DNA from: Streptomyces sindenensis
GTDB lineage: Bacteria > Actinomycetota > Actinomycetes > Streptomycetales > Streptomycetaceae
DNA: 64,000 nt
Direction of reading: 5' to 3'
Assembly (NCBI RefSeq): GCF_014649035.1
Contig: NZ_BMSG01000015.1
Span: 1 to 64,000 of the forward strand
Shown: piece by piece, positions 42,697 through 49,933 of the stretch
How the letters are laid out: every line of letters begins with the position of its first letter
How positions within the stretch are numbered: the stretch's first letter is position 1
The notes under the pieces: generated by a model
The model's database searches: none
Seen by the model: only the letters and a program-made list of their open reading frames with translations
Told to the model about the DNA's origin: nothing
Made by a program: the position numbers and the translations under genes

Positions 42697-43754
42697 GGCG
42701 TCCGCCCGTGGCGCTGCTCTGCCTGGGCGCGGCGGCCCTGGCGAGCGCGGTCTGCGCGCTCAGCCTCGGCACGCCGTACGTCCCGCCCGCCCGGCTCCCG
42801 GCCACGCTGGGGTCCGACGGGCTCGCGGGGCTCGTCGTCACCGAACTGCGGCTGCCCCGCATGGTGCTGGCCCTGATCGCGGGGGCCTGCCTGGGCGCCG
42901 CGGGCCTCGTCCTCCAGGAGGCCCTGCGCAACCCGCTGGCCGTGCCCGAGATGCTGGGGGTCTCCTCCGGGGCGGCCCTGGGCGTCGCCGCACCGCTGGT
43001 CCTGGCCCTGGCCGTGCCCCTCGGGCTCCAGCCGTTCCTGGCCCTGGGCGGGGCGGCCCTCGGTGGTCTGCTCACCCTGGTCGCCGCCGGGTTCGGGCGG
43101 AGCCCCTCGGCGGTCCTGCTGACCGGGGCCGCCGTCGCCGCCGCGCTCCAGGCCGCCCTGCTGGTGCTCATGGTCATGGCCGATCAGCTCGACCTCCAGC
43201 TCATCTACCGCTATCTGCTGGGCAGTCTGTCCGCCCGCACCTGGGACGACGTCACCGGTCTGCTGCCCTGGCTCGCCGTGGCCGTACCGGCCCTGGTGCT
43301 GTGCGTTCCGGTGCTCGGGGTGCTGCGGCTCGGCGACGACGACGCCCGCGCGCTGGGCGTACGGGTCGAGCGGGCGCGGGTGGCCGCGCTGGGCATCGCC
43401 GTCGTCCTCATCGCCCCCGTCGTCGCGGTGTGCGGGCCGGTCGCCTGGGTCGGCTTCCTCGCCCCGCACCTCGCCCGCCGCCTCCACCCGGACGGCGGCG
43501 CGGCCGGGTGGCTCGTCCGGTCCGCCGTGTGCGGCGCGATCGTCGTGCTCTGCGCCGACCAGCCGGCCCGGCTCGCGCTCGCCCCGGTCGAGACGCCCGT
43601 CGGCGCCTGGACCGCGCTCGTCGGCGTGCCGGTCGGGGTCGTGCTGCTGAAACGGGGGCGGCGGCCCGCCCGGGACCGGGGACCCGTGTCCCTGCCGGCA
43701 CCGGTGACTCCGCCGGACGCTCCCGCTCCCGTACTGCGGAAGGCGGAACGATGA
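42693..43754 (+). CDS. FecCD-family permease of the chelate importer (1)
   Basis: A 353-residue permease with RLPRMVLALIAGACLGAAGLVLQEALRNPLAVPEMLGVSSG, the FecCD hallmark, about nine hydrophobic segments and GPVAWVGFLAPHLARRL near the C-terminus. GTG start overlapping the lipoprotein stop by four bases. Forms the membrane pore with the next gene product. Confidence 0.92.
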   Translation: MRRPPVALLCLGAAALASAVCALSLGTPYVPPARLPATLGSDGLAGLVVTELRLPRMVLALIAGACLGAAGLVLQEALRNPLAVPEMLGVSSGAALGVAAPLVLALAVPLGLQPFLALGGAALGGLLTLVAAGFGRSPSAVLLTGAAVAAALQAALLVLMVMADQLDLQLIYRYLLGSLSARTWDDVTGLLPWLAVAVPALVLCVPVLGVLRLGDDDARALGVRVERARVAALGIAVVLIAPVVAVCGPVAWVGFLAPHLARRLHPDGGAAGWLVRSAVCGAIVVLCADQPARLALAPVETPVGAWTALVGVPVGVVLLKRGRRPARDRGPVSLPAPVTPPDAPAPVLRKAER

Positions 43755-44809
43755 CCTTCGTCGACACCGCGCCCGGCCCGGCCCGCCGGGCCCTGCGTGC
43801 GCCGGGCGTCCGGATGGGCGGTCTGATGCTGCTCGTCACCGTCGTCGCCTGCGCCGGGCTCTTCGCCGGCCGGGGCGTCACCCCCGAAGGCGTGTGGGCC
43901 GTGCTGCTCGGGGCCGGCGACGACCCCACCGCCGAGCACATCGTGCTCCGGCTCCGCTTGCCCCGCGTACTGGTGGCCCTGGTCGCCGGGGCCAGCCTCG
44001 GGGTGGCCGGGCTCGTGCTCCAGTCGGCCCTGCGCAACCCGCTGGCCGGACCCGAGGTCACCGGCGTCACACCCGGCGCGGTGCTCGGCGCGGTGACCGC
44101 GACCGGCCTCGGCCTCGCGGGCTGGGAGTCCCCCACGGCCGTGGTCGTGGCGGCCTGCGTCGGCGGCTTCGCCGGGGCGGGACTGCTGTGGCTGCTCGCC
44201 GGGCGGGAGAGGGGCGACCCGGAGCAGACCGCCGTCTACGGGGTCCTCGTGTCGGCGGTGCTCGCCGGACTCACCGCGGTCGTCCTCCTGGTGGCGCCCG
44301 GCGAACTCGGCAGCGTCGTCCAGTGGTTGATCGGCTCCATTGAGGGCCGGGTCTGGCAGCACTGGAATCTGCTCTGGCCGTGGGCCGCCTTCTGGGGCGC
44401 GGGGGCCTGGCTGCTCGCCGGGCCGCTGACGCTGCTGCGCTGCGGTGACGAGCAGGCCGCCGCCGCGGGCCTGTCCACCGGCCGGGGCAGGGGAGTGGCG
44501 CTCGCGTGCGCGGTGGCACTGACGGCCGGCGCCGTGTCGGCCGTGGGTGCCCTCGGATTCGTCGGACTGCTGGTGCCCCATCTCGCGCTTGCCGTCTTCG
44601 GCGCCGATCTGCGCGTCACGCTTCCGGGCGCCGCACTGCTCGGAGCGGCGGTGGTGTGCGGGGCGGACGCCGCGGCCCAACTGCTGTCCCGGCTGCTGGC
44701 CACCGTGCTCGACGCCGACCGGCTGACCCTCCCGGTCGGCGCCCTGACCACCTGTGTGGGGGCGGGGCTGCTGCTGGTCGTGGCACGGCGACGGGCGGAT
44801 GAGAGATGA
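43751..44809 (+). CDS. FecCD-family permease of the chelate importer (2)
   Basis: A 352-residue FecCD permease: RLPRVLVALVAGASLGVAGLVLQSALRNPLAGPEVTGVTPG, and ALGFVGLLVPHLALAVFG near residue 270. It overlaps the preceding gene by ATGA. Two separate permeases contrast with the single fused permease of the iron-box importer in this window, which marks the two systems as distinct in origin. Confidence 0.92.
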   Translation: MTFVDTAPGPARRALRAPGVRMGGLMLLVTVVACAGLFAGRGVTPEGVWAVLLGAGDDPTAEHIVLRLRLPRVLVALVAGASLGVAGLVLQSALRNPLAGPEVTGVTPGAVLGAVTATGLGLAGWESPTAVVVAACVGGFAGAGLLWLLAGRERGDPEQTAVYGVLVSAVLAGLTAVVLLVAPGELGSVVQWLIGSIEGRVWQHWNLLWPWAAFWGAGAWLLAGPLTLLRCGDEQAAAAGLSTGRGRGVALACAVALTAGAVSAVGALGFVGLLVPHLALAVFGADLRVTLPGAALLGAAVVCGADAAAQLLSRLLATVLDADRLTLPVGALTTCVGAGLLLVVARRRADER

Positions 44810-44820
44810 GGGAGAGAACC

Positions 44821-45693
44821 GTGGACACGAGCGCGACGGAGAGCGCGATGAACAGTGGGGTACCGAAAGCCCCGGACGCCGTCCGGGCGGAGGGGCTGGC
44901 CTTCGGCTACCCCGGACGCCCGGTGCTGCGCGGGGTGGACCTGAGCATCCGGGCCGGTGAACTGGTCGCCCTGATCGGGCTGAACGGCTGCGGCAAGAGC
45001 ACCTTCCTCAAGCTCGCCGCCGGACTGCTCGCCCCGAGCGGAGGGCGTGTGCTGCTCGGCGGCGGCGACGTGGCTCGGCTGCCCCGCCGCACCGCCGCCC
45101 GGCGTGTGGCGCTGCTGCACCAATCGGCGCCGTCCGTACCGGGGCTGACCGTGCGTCAACTCGTCCGCCAGGGGCGCTATGCCGCACGGGGGCCGCTCGG
45201 GATGCTGCGGGAGGGCGATGACGAGGTGACGTCCCGGGCGCTCGCGGACGTCGGTGTCACGGCCTGGGCCGACCGGCCCGTGGACGCGCTGTCCGGAGGT
45301 GAACGCCAGCGTGTCCGGCTGGCCATGGCGCTGGCTCAGGACGCCCCCGTGCTGTTCCTCGACGAGCCGACCACCTATCTGGATCTACGGCACCAGCTGG
45401 AGGTGCTCCAGACGGTCGTACGGCTGCGGAGGGAGCGCCGGCTGACGGTGGTGATGGTGCTGCACGACCTCAACCACGCCGCCCGGTTCGCCGATCGGAT
45501 CGTCGCGCTCCGGGACGGCCGCATCGCCGCCGACGGGCCCCCGGCCGAGGTCGTCACCCGGCGTCTGCTGGCCGAAGTCCTCGGCGTGGAAGGCCGGGTG
45601 GGCATCGACGACGAGGGCGGCTGGCCCGTCTGTTACCCAGATCACCCTCTCGAACCGCTCCAGCTATTGCGGAATGAAAATCATATTCATTAA
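44821..45693 (+). CDS. ABC importer ATPase for the chelate
   Basis: A 290-residue FecE-type ATPase: Walker A GLNGCGKST, signature ALSGGERQRV, Walker B PVLFLDEPTTYLDL and switch histidine VLHDLNHA. The GTG at 44821 is preceded by GAGGGAGAGAACC, an excellent site; an ATG at 44806 overlapping the previous stop (ATGA) is the alternative. The last codons (ending NENHIH) overlap the Zur-box-like operator of the RiPP operon, so the importer and precursor genes are tightly packed. Confidence 0.92.
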   Translation: MDTSATESAMNSGVPKAPDAVRAEGLAFGYPGRPVLRGVDLSIRAGELVALIGLNGCGKSTFLKLAAGLLAPSGGRVLLGGGDVARLPRRTAARRVALLHQSAPSVPGLTVRQLVRQGRYAARGPLGMLREGDDEVTSRALADVGVTAWADRPVDALSGGERQRVRLAMALAQDAPVLFLDEPTTYLDLRHQLEVLQTVVRLRRERRLTVVMVLHDLNHAARFADRIVALRDGRIAADGPPAEVVTRRLLAEVLGVEGRVGIDDEGGWPVCYPDHPLEPLQLLRNENHIH

Positions 45694-45696
45694 TGT
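45667..45696 (+). promoter_or_regulatory. Zur-box promoter of the RiPP operon
   Basis: TTGCGG (45667-45672) and TAATGT (45691-45696) are 18 bases apart. The spacer is filled by the palindrome AATGAAAATCATATTCATT (45673-45691), whose core TGAAAATCATATTCA matches the Streptomyces Zur box at 13 of 15 positions. This is the best Zur-like site in the window. Repression in zinc-replete cells and strong expression in starvation are predicted. Confidence 0.8.
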
Positions 45697-45761
45697 CTGT
45701 GCTGCGGCTCGCACCAACGCCGCGAACCACACCCATCCGATGTGAATGGAGGCTTCAACTC

Positions 45762-45896
45762 ATGGAGCAGAACAAGGTGTTCAGCCCGATCGCCGACCAG
45801 GGCCAGCTCGCCCACCTCTCCGCCACGCACTCGAACGCCCTCGTCGAGAACCCCTTCGACGACGCCGTCGAGGCCGACACCGCGGCCGAGAAGTAA
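45762..45896 (+). CDS. RiPP precursor peptide (putative)
   Basis: A 44-residue peptide: MEQNKVFSPIADQGQLAHLS, then ATHSNALVENPFDD, then AVEADTAAEK. The ATG at 45762 is preceded by TGGAGG at ideal spacing. It has no cysteine; Ser8, Ser20, Thr22, Ser24 and Thr40 are the only residues that could be cyclised, and His18 and His23 flank the central S-A-T-H-S cluster. The acidic LVENPFDD segment could be the recognition element for the RRE-bearing C protein, although it lies on the C-terminal side. The gene directly follows the Zur-box promoter and precedes a strong hairpin and the modification genes. I do not recognise it as a known precursor class. Confidence 0.75.
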   Translation: MEQNKVFSPIADQGQLAHLSATHSNALVENPFDDAVEADTAAEK

Positions 45897-45937
45897 GCGA
45901 CTCCTGCCGCTGAAGGCAGGTCTCCCCGCGTCGCGCG

Positions 45938-45978
45938 GGGGCGGGCCCGCCCGGTGACAACCCGGGCGGGCCCGCCCC
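45938..45978 (+). terminator. Strong hairpin between precursor and modification genes
   Basis: A perfect 17-bp GC stem (45938-45954 with 45962-45978) and 7-base loop, 41 bases after the precursor stop. It should act as a partial terminator or mRNA stabiliser, giving more precursor than enzyme message. Confidence 0.8.
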
Positions 45979-46035
45979 GTTCGGCCCGACCACCACCCCG
46001 TCCCCGCCTTCCCTCTCTCCGACCCGGAGGATTCC

Positions 46036-47016
46036 GTGACCCGCAGTCGACTCGCTCCCGGTGCCGGGATCGTCACCGTTCCCGGCGCCGCCCCCGTGCT
46101 CCGGACCTCCGGAGGGGAGTTCCTGCGCATCGACACCGGAGACGTCACCGGGGAAGCCCTGGTGCGCCGCCTGGTGGGCGAGGAGGCGCCGGACAGCGGG
46201 ACGCCGGGCGGGCGGACGCCGGGCGAAGAGTCGCAGACCGCCGAACTCGCCCGGCTCGTCGAGGCGTTCGAGGCCGAGGGGCACGCCGTGTCCGCCCCGC
46301 CCCGGCCTCCGCTCGCCGGACGCACCGTCCACGTTCTCGGCGACCCCGTGCTCACCGGGCCCATGGCGCGCTGCGCCGGGGCGGAAGGGGCCGAGGTCGC
46401 GCCGATCACCCCGGACGAGGTGGCGGAGCTCGCCCGGGCCGTCCCGGACCGCCGCGGTCGCGTCGCCGTGGTGTGGTGTCTGGACTCGCCCGTGCCCGAA
46501 GGGCTCTGGGACGCGGCGGACCGGCTGCCGGACCGACGGATCGCCTGGCTGCGCTGCCACCGAGAGGGCTCCCACAGCTGGACCGAGCCCCTTGCCGCGG
46601 CCCCGGGAGACGTCACCTCCCGGCATGTCCGCCTCCGCAGACTCGCGGCCACCCCCGCCCATCGCGAACTCGCCGCGTACTGGGCCGGGCACCGCACCCC
46701 CGACACCGGACCGCACCCCACCGAGGCATCCGCTGCCCTGATCGCCGCGCTGCTCACCGCCGATCTGATCGCCTGGGCCGAAGCCGAAGCCGAAGCCGAA
46801 GCCGAAGCCGAAGCCCAAGCGGTCGGCGTGGATACGGGCGGTACGGGTTGGCAGCCGGCCAGTCTCCCGGCCCGGCGCCGGCTGCGGCGGATCGATCTGC
46901 GCGATCTCACCTTCACGGAGCACCCCGTGCTTCCCGTGCCGGACGTCGCGCCGCTGCCCGCGCCGGCACCGGCGGGGACGCGCGCACGGTCCGGAGCCGC
47001 CGAGGCCCGCCCGTGA
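46036..47016 (+). CDS. TOMM cyclodehydratase C protein (RRE plus degenerate E1-like domain)
   Basis: A 326-residue partner protein for the YcaO. Residues 5-85 resemble a winged RRE/PqqD-like leader-binding domain. Residues 90-250 resemble the degenerate ThiF/E1 fold of C proteins (LAGRTVHVLGDPVLTGPMARC, WDAADRLPDRRIAWLRCH), and HPVLPVPDVAPL is the family's C-terminal block. Both zinc-binding CxxC pairs of the family are missing: DVTSRHVRLRR stands for xPCxxCVxLRR, and PDVAPL for PDCPVC. A (Glu-Ala)6 stretch near 248-259 is encoded by six GCCGAA repeats. The GTG at 46036 follows CGGAGGATTCC. It should bind the precursor and activate the YcaO. Confidence 0.75.
   Translation: MTRSRLAPGAGIVTVPGAAPVLRTSGGEFLRIDTGDVTGEALVRRLVGEEAPDSGTPGGRTPGEESQTAELARLVEAFEAEGHAVSAPPRPPLAGRTVHVLGDPVLTGPMARCAGAEGAEVAPITPDEVAELARAVPDRRGRVAVVWCLDSPVPEGLWDAADRLPDRRIAWLRCHREGSHSWTEPLAAAPGDVTSRHVRLRRLAATPAHRELAAYWAGHRTPDTGPHPTEASAALIAALLTADLIAWAEAEAEAEAEAEAQAVGVDTGGTGWQPASLPARRRLRRIDLRDLTFTEHPVLPVPDVAPLPAPAPAGTRARSGAAEARP
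46777..46812 (+). repeat. (GCCGAA)6 hexanucleotide repeat in the C-protein gene
   Basis: Six perfect GCCGAA units encode alternating Ala and Glu. Copy-number change would lengthen or shorten the linker without a frameshift. Confidence 0.95.
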
Positions 47017-48569
47017 ACAGCCTCACCGTGTCCGTCCTGGCGCCGGACGGCACACCGCTCGCCACCGACGTATGCCTCCCGGACGGGGACCGCCCCCGTC
47101 CCGCCGTCCTCATCCGCACCCCGTACGGGCGTGATGCCCATCGTGCCGAGCTGCGCGGCTGGGCGGCACACGGATTCGCCGCCCTCGCCCAGGACGTACG
47201 CGGCCGCCACGGCTCACCCGGGGAGTGGCACCCGTACCGCGACCACGAGAAGGCGGACGGCGCGGCCACGGTCGCCTGGGTGCGCGCGCAGACGTGGAGC
47301 AGCGGAGAGGTCGTCGCCGTCGGTGCCTCCTACGCCGCGTACTGCGCCCTCGTCACCGCACTCGACGACCCCGACGCGGCACCCGGTGCGGTGCACCGCG
47401 ACGGAGCCCCCGACGCCGTCATCGCCGCCGTTCCCGCGCTCGGGCTCACCGAGACCGCGCGCGAGCCCGGCGGACCGGAGCGGCTGCGGGCCCGGGCCGG
47501 CTGGTGGGCGGCCCACGGTGACCGGCGCGACTCCGACCCGGACGCGCTGGAGCGCGCGCTGGCCGACGACCCCCGGCTGCTCGAACACCTCCCGGTCGCC
47601 CGCCTGGCGGAGCGGCTGGCCCCGGGCCTCGGGCGTGAACTGCCCTCCTGGCCCCGGCTCTGGGCCGACCGGGAACGCGGCCGCCTCGTGGCGCTCGGCT
47701 CCGCGGCCCGCCTTCCGCTGCTCGCCGTCGGCGGCACCCGCGACCCCTTCGCCGAGGACACCGTGGCGCTCTGGCGCGGCTGGGGCGGACCGGCGCGTCT
47801 GCTGCTCGGCCCCTGGGGGCACCGCCTCACCGCCGACCGGTCAGCGCCCGCCCGCGCGCGTGTCAACCTCGGTGCCCTGTACGTGCGGTGGGCCCGCGCC
47901 GCGCTCGCCGGGCGTCTCGATCCGACCCGGCGCGGCGCCATCGCCCTCGGCGACAGCGGCCGTTGGCACAGCACCCTCCGGACGGCGTCCCCCTCCGAGG
48001 CCGAGTGCCGCTGGCCCTTCGCTTCGGCCACCGGACTACGGCTGCTCCACGGAGCCGTGTTCAGCGCCGACCCGGAGCACCCCGTGCGCTCCGACGACCT
48101 CGCCGTCCCGGTCGACGGCGACGACGCCGACCGCTGTCTGCTGCTCTCGCCGCCGCTGCCCCGCCCCCTCGACCTGGCAGGGGCCGCCGTCGCCCGGATC
48201 AACGCCACCGCCGACACCCCCTCGGCCGACTGGGCCGTACGCCTGACCGCGCTCGACCCGTCCGGCCGGGCCGATCCGCTCGCCTTCGGCATCGTCCGGC
48301 GCACCGGCCCGCCCGGCGAAGCCGCGGACATCACCGTGCCGCTCGGCACGCTGGGCAGCAGGCTGCCCGCCGGTACCCGGCTGCGGGCCGAGATCGCCGG
48401 ACACCACTTCCCCGCCCACGCGCGCAACCCGCACACCGGCGACGACCCGGTCACGGCCACCCGGCTCGCCCCGTCCCGCCGCACCGTGAACCCCCGGGGC
48501 AGCGCCCTCCACCTGCCCGTCGTCGCCCGGCGCCACTACGTCGAGCCCGTACCGGAGATATGCCGTTGA
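47013..48569 (+). CDS. CocE/NonD-family (S15-like) serine hydrolase of the RiPP operon
   Basis: A 518-residue hydrolase of the X-Pro dipeptidyl-peptidase/cocaine-esterase family: RPAVLIRTPYGRDAHR, ALAQDVRGRHGSPGEWHPY, nucleophile VAVGASYAAYCAL (near residue 112), acid in GGTRDPFAED (near 240) and base LLGPWGHR (near 265), followed by the jelly-roll C-terminal domain. No signal peptide. GTG start overlaps the C-protein stop by four bases (GTGA). In this context it may remove the leader or a flanking Pro-containing segment of the precursor, or act on an ester or amide of the product; this is inference. Confidence 0.85.
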   Translation: MNSLTVSVLAPDGTPLATDVCLPDGDRPRPAVLIRTPYGRDAHRAELRGWAAHGFAALAQDVRGRHGSPGEWHPYRDHEKADGAATVAWVRAQTWSSGEVVAVGASYAAYCALVTALDDPDAAPGAVHRDGAPDAVIAAVPALGLTETAREPGGPERLRARAGWWAAHGDRRDSDPDALERALADDPRLLEHLPVARLAERLAPGLGRELPSWPRLWADRERGRLVALGSAARLPLLAVGGTRDPFAEDTVALWRGWGGPARLLLGPWGHRLTADRSAPARARVNLGALYVRWARAALAGRLDPTRRGAIALGDSGRWHSTLRTASPSEAECRWPFASATGLRLLHGAVFSADPEHPVRSDDLAVPVDGDDADRCLLLSPPLPRPLDLAGAAVARINATADTPSADWAVRLTALDPSGRADPLAFGIVRRTGPPGEAADITVPLGTLGSRLPAGTRLRAEIAGHHFPAHARNPHTGDDPVTATRLAPSRRTVNPRGSALHLPVVARRHYVEPVPEICR

Positions 48570-49933
48570 CCAGCGCCCTGCCCCTCGAAGCCCTCGTCGA
48601 CCCCGTCAGCGGGATCGTCCGTGCCGTCGCGCCCGTCGAACATCCCGCCGGTGCGCCACCCCGCTACACCGCGATGACCGCCGACGTCGCCGACGCCCGT
48701 CGCCTCGGTGCCTGGCCCGCCGACCGGGTCTCGCTCGGCACCACGTTCGGCGACCCCCGGGGTGCCTGGATCGCCGCGGTGGCCGAGGCCGTGGAGCGCT
48801 ACTGCGGCAACCGCCTCCCGCCGCCCGGCCACCCCCAGGAGCCCCGCCGGGCGACCCCGGCCGAGCTGACCGCCGAGGGCGCCCGCCTCTACGGACCCGG
48901 CGCGCTGCCGGCGTACGCACCGTGGCAGTACGGCCGCCCTCGCTTCCCGTACGGCGAACTCACCCCCGACACACCGGCCTTGTGGACCCGGGCCGTCGAG
49001 AACGGGGAACCCTGCTGGGCCCCCGTCGCGCTCACCCACCTCAACTGGCGTCAGGGGGAGCTGCGTTCACTGCCCCGCACCCACCACCTCAACTACGCCG
49101 GCATCGCCACCGGGCAGGGCCTCGACGACGCCGTGGAGCGCGGGCTCCTCGAAGTCGTCGAGCGCGACGCGCTGGAGCTGTGGTGGCACCTGGACGGCCC
49201 CACCCGCGGCATCGACCCGGCGAGCGTTCCCGGACTCACCGAGGACCTGGCCGGCTGCGGGCTGGACGTGCACATCGTGGAGATGCCCTCCGAGTTCGCC
49301 CCCTGCGTCGCGGCCCTCGTGCACGACCCCGGGCGCGGCGTGTACGCGGCCGGGTTCGCCTGCCGGTACGACCCGGCGGAGGCCGCCCGCAAGGCCGTCC
49401 TGGAGGCCGTGCACACCTGGGTGTTCACCCAGGGCACGGTGGACGCGGACGGGTGGGTGTACCGGGCGATCGAGGCCGGGATGCTCGCCCGGGGCCTCTA
49501 CCTCGACCACCGGGCCGACCGGCGCTATCTCGACGACTGCGGACCCGGGTTCGCCGCCGTCCGCGACCTCGGCGCCCATGTCCAGGTCTGGCTGGACGAC
49601 CGGATGGCCCCGCTCGCCCGCCGCTTCACCGCACCCGCCCTGGGCGTCGTCCCGGTCACCGCGATCGCACCCGGCAGCCGCACCGCGCTCGACGCGGCGC
49701 TCGCCGCCGGGGGCCACCGGGTCATCACCGCGGACCTCACGACGGAGGACGTGGCCGAGACCCCCCTGCGCGTCGCCCGGGTCCTGGTCTCCGGGCTTGT
49801 CCCCAACGCCCCGGCGGCCTTCGGCTACTTCGGCTGCCCGCGCTTCGCCGAAGCGGCGCTCGCCCGGGGCTGGCGCGTCCAACCGCCCGCCGGACCGGAG
49901 GACTTCACTCTCGCCCCGCCCCCGCACATGTGA
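48560..49933 (+). CDS. YcaO-domain cyclodehydratase (TOMM D protein)
   Basis: A 457-residue YcaO protein. It has the ATP-binding signatures AAVAEAVERYCG (about residues 74-85) and GLDDAVERGLLEVVERDALELWW, later EAVHTWVFTQGTV, and a C-terminus LAPPPHM that recalls the Pro-rich tail of azoline-forming YcaOs. YcaO enzymes use ATP to activate amide bonds, here most probably to form oxazolines at Ser/Thr because the precursor has no Cys. The ATG overlaps the hydrolase stop by ten bases. It should work with the C protein at 46036. Confidence 0.9.
   Translation: MPLTSALPLEALVDPVSGIVRAVAPVEHPAGAPPRYTAMTADVADARRLGAWPADRVSLGTTFGDPRGAWIAAVAEAVERYCGNRLPPPGHPQEPRRATPAELTAEGARLYGPGALPAYAPWQYGRPRFPYGELTPDTPALWTRAVENGEPCWAPVALTHLNWRQGELRSLPRTHHLNYAGIATGQGLDDAVERGLLEVVERDALELWWHLDGPTRGIDPASVPGLTEDLAGCGLDVHIVEMPSEFAPCVAALVHDPGRGVYAAGFACRYDPAEAARKAVLEAVHTWVFTQGTVDADGWVYRAIEAGMLARGLYLDHRADRRYLDDCGPGFAAVRDLGAHVQVWLDDRMAPLARRFTAPALGVVPVTAIAPGSRTALDAALAAGGHRVITADLTTEDVAETPLRVARVLVSGLVPNAPAAFGYFGCPRFAEAALARGWRVQPPAGPEDFTLAPPPHM

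Noticed and set aside
45693..45896. A longer 67-residue version of the RiPP precursor starting at 45693
   Set aside because: Its start lies within the -10 element of the promoter and lacks a ribosome site, whereas the ATG at 45762 has TGGAGG at ideal spacing.
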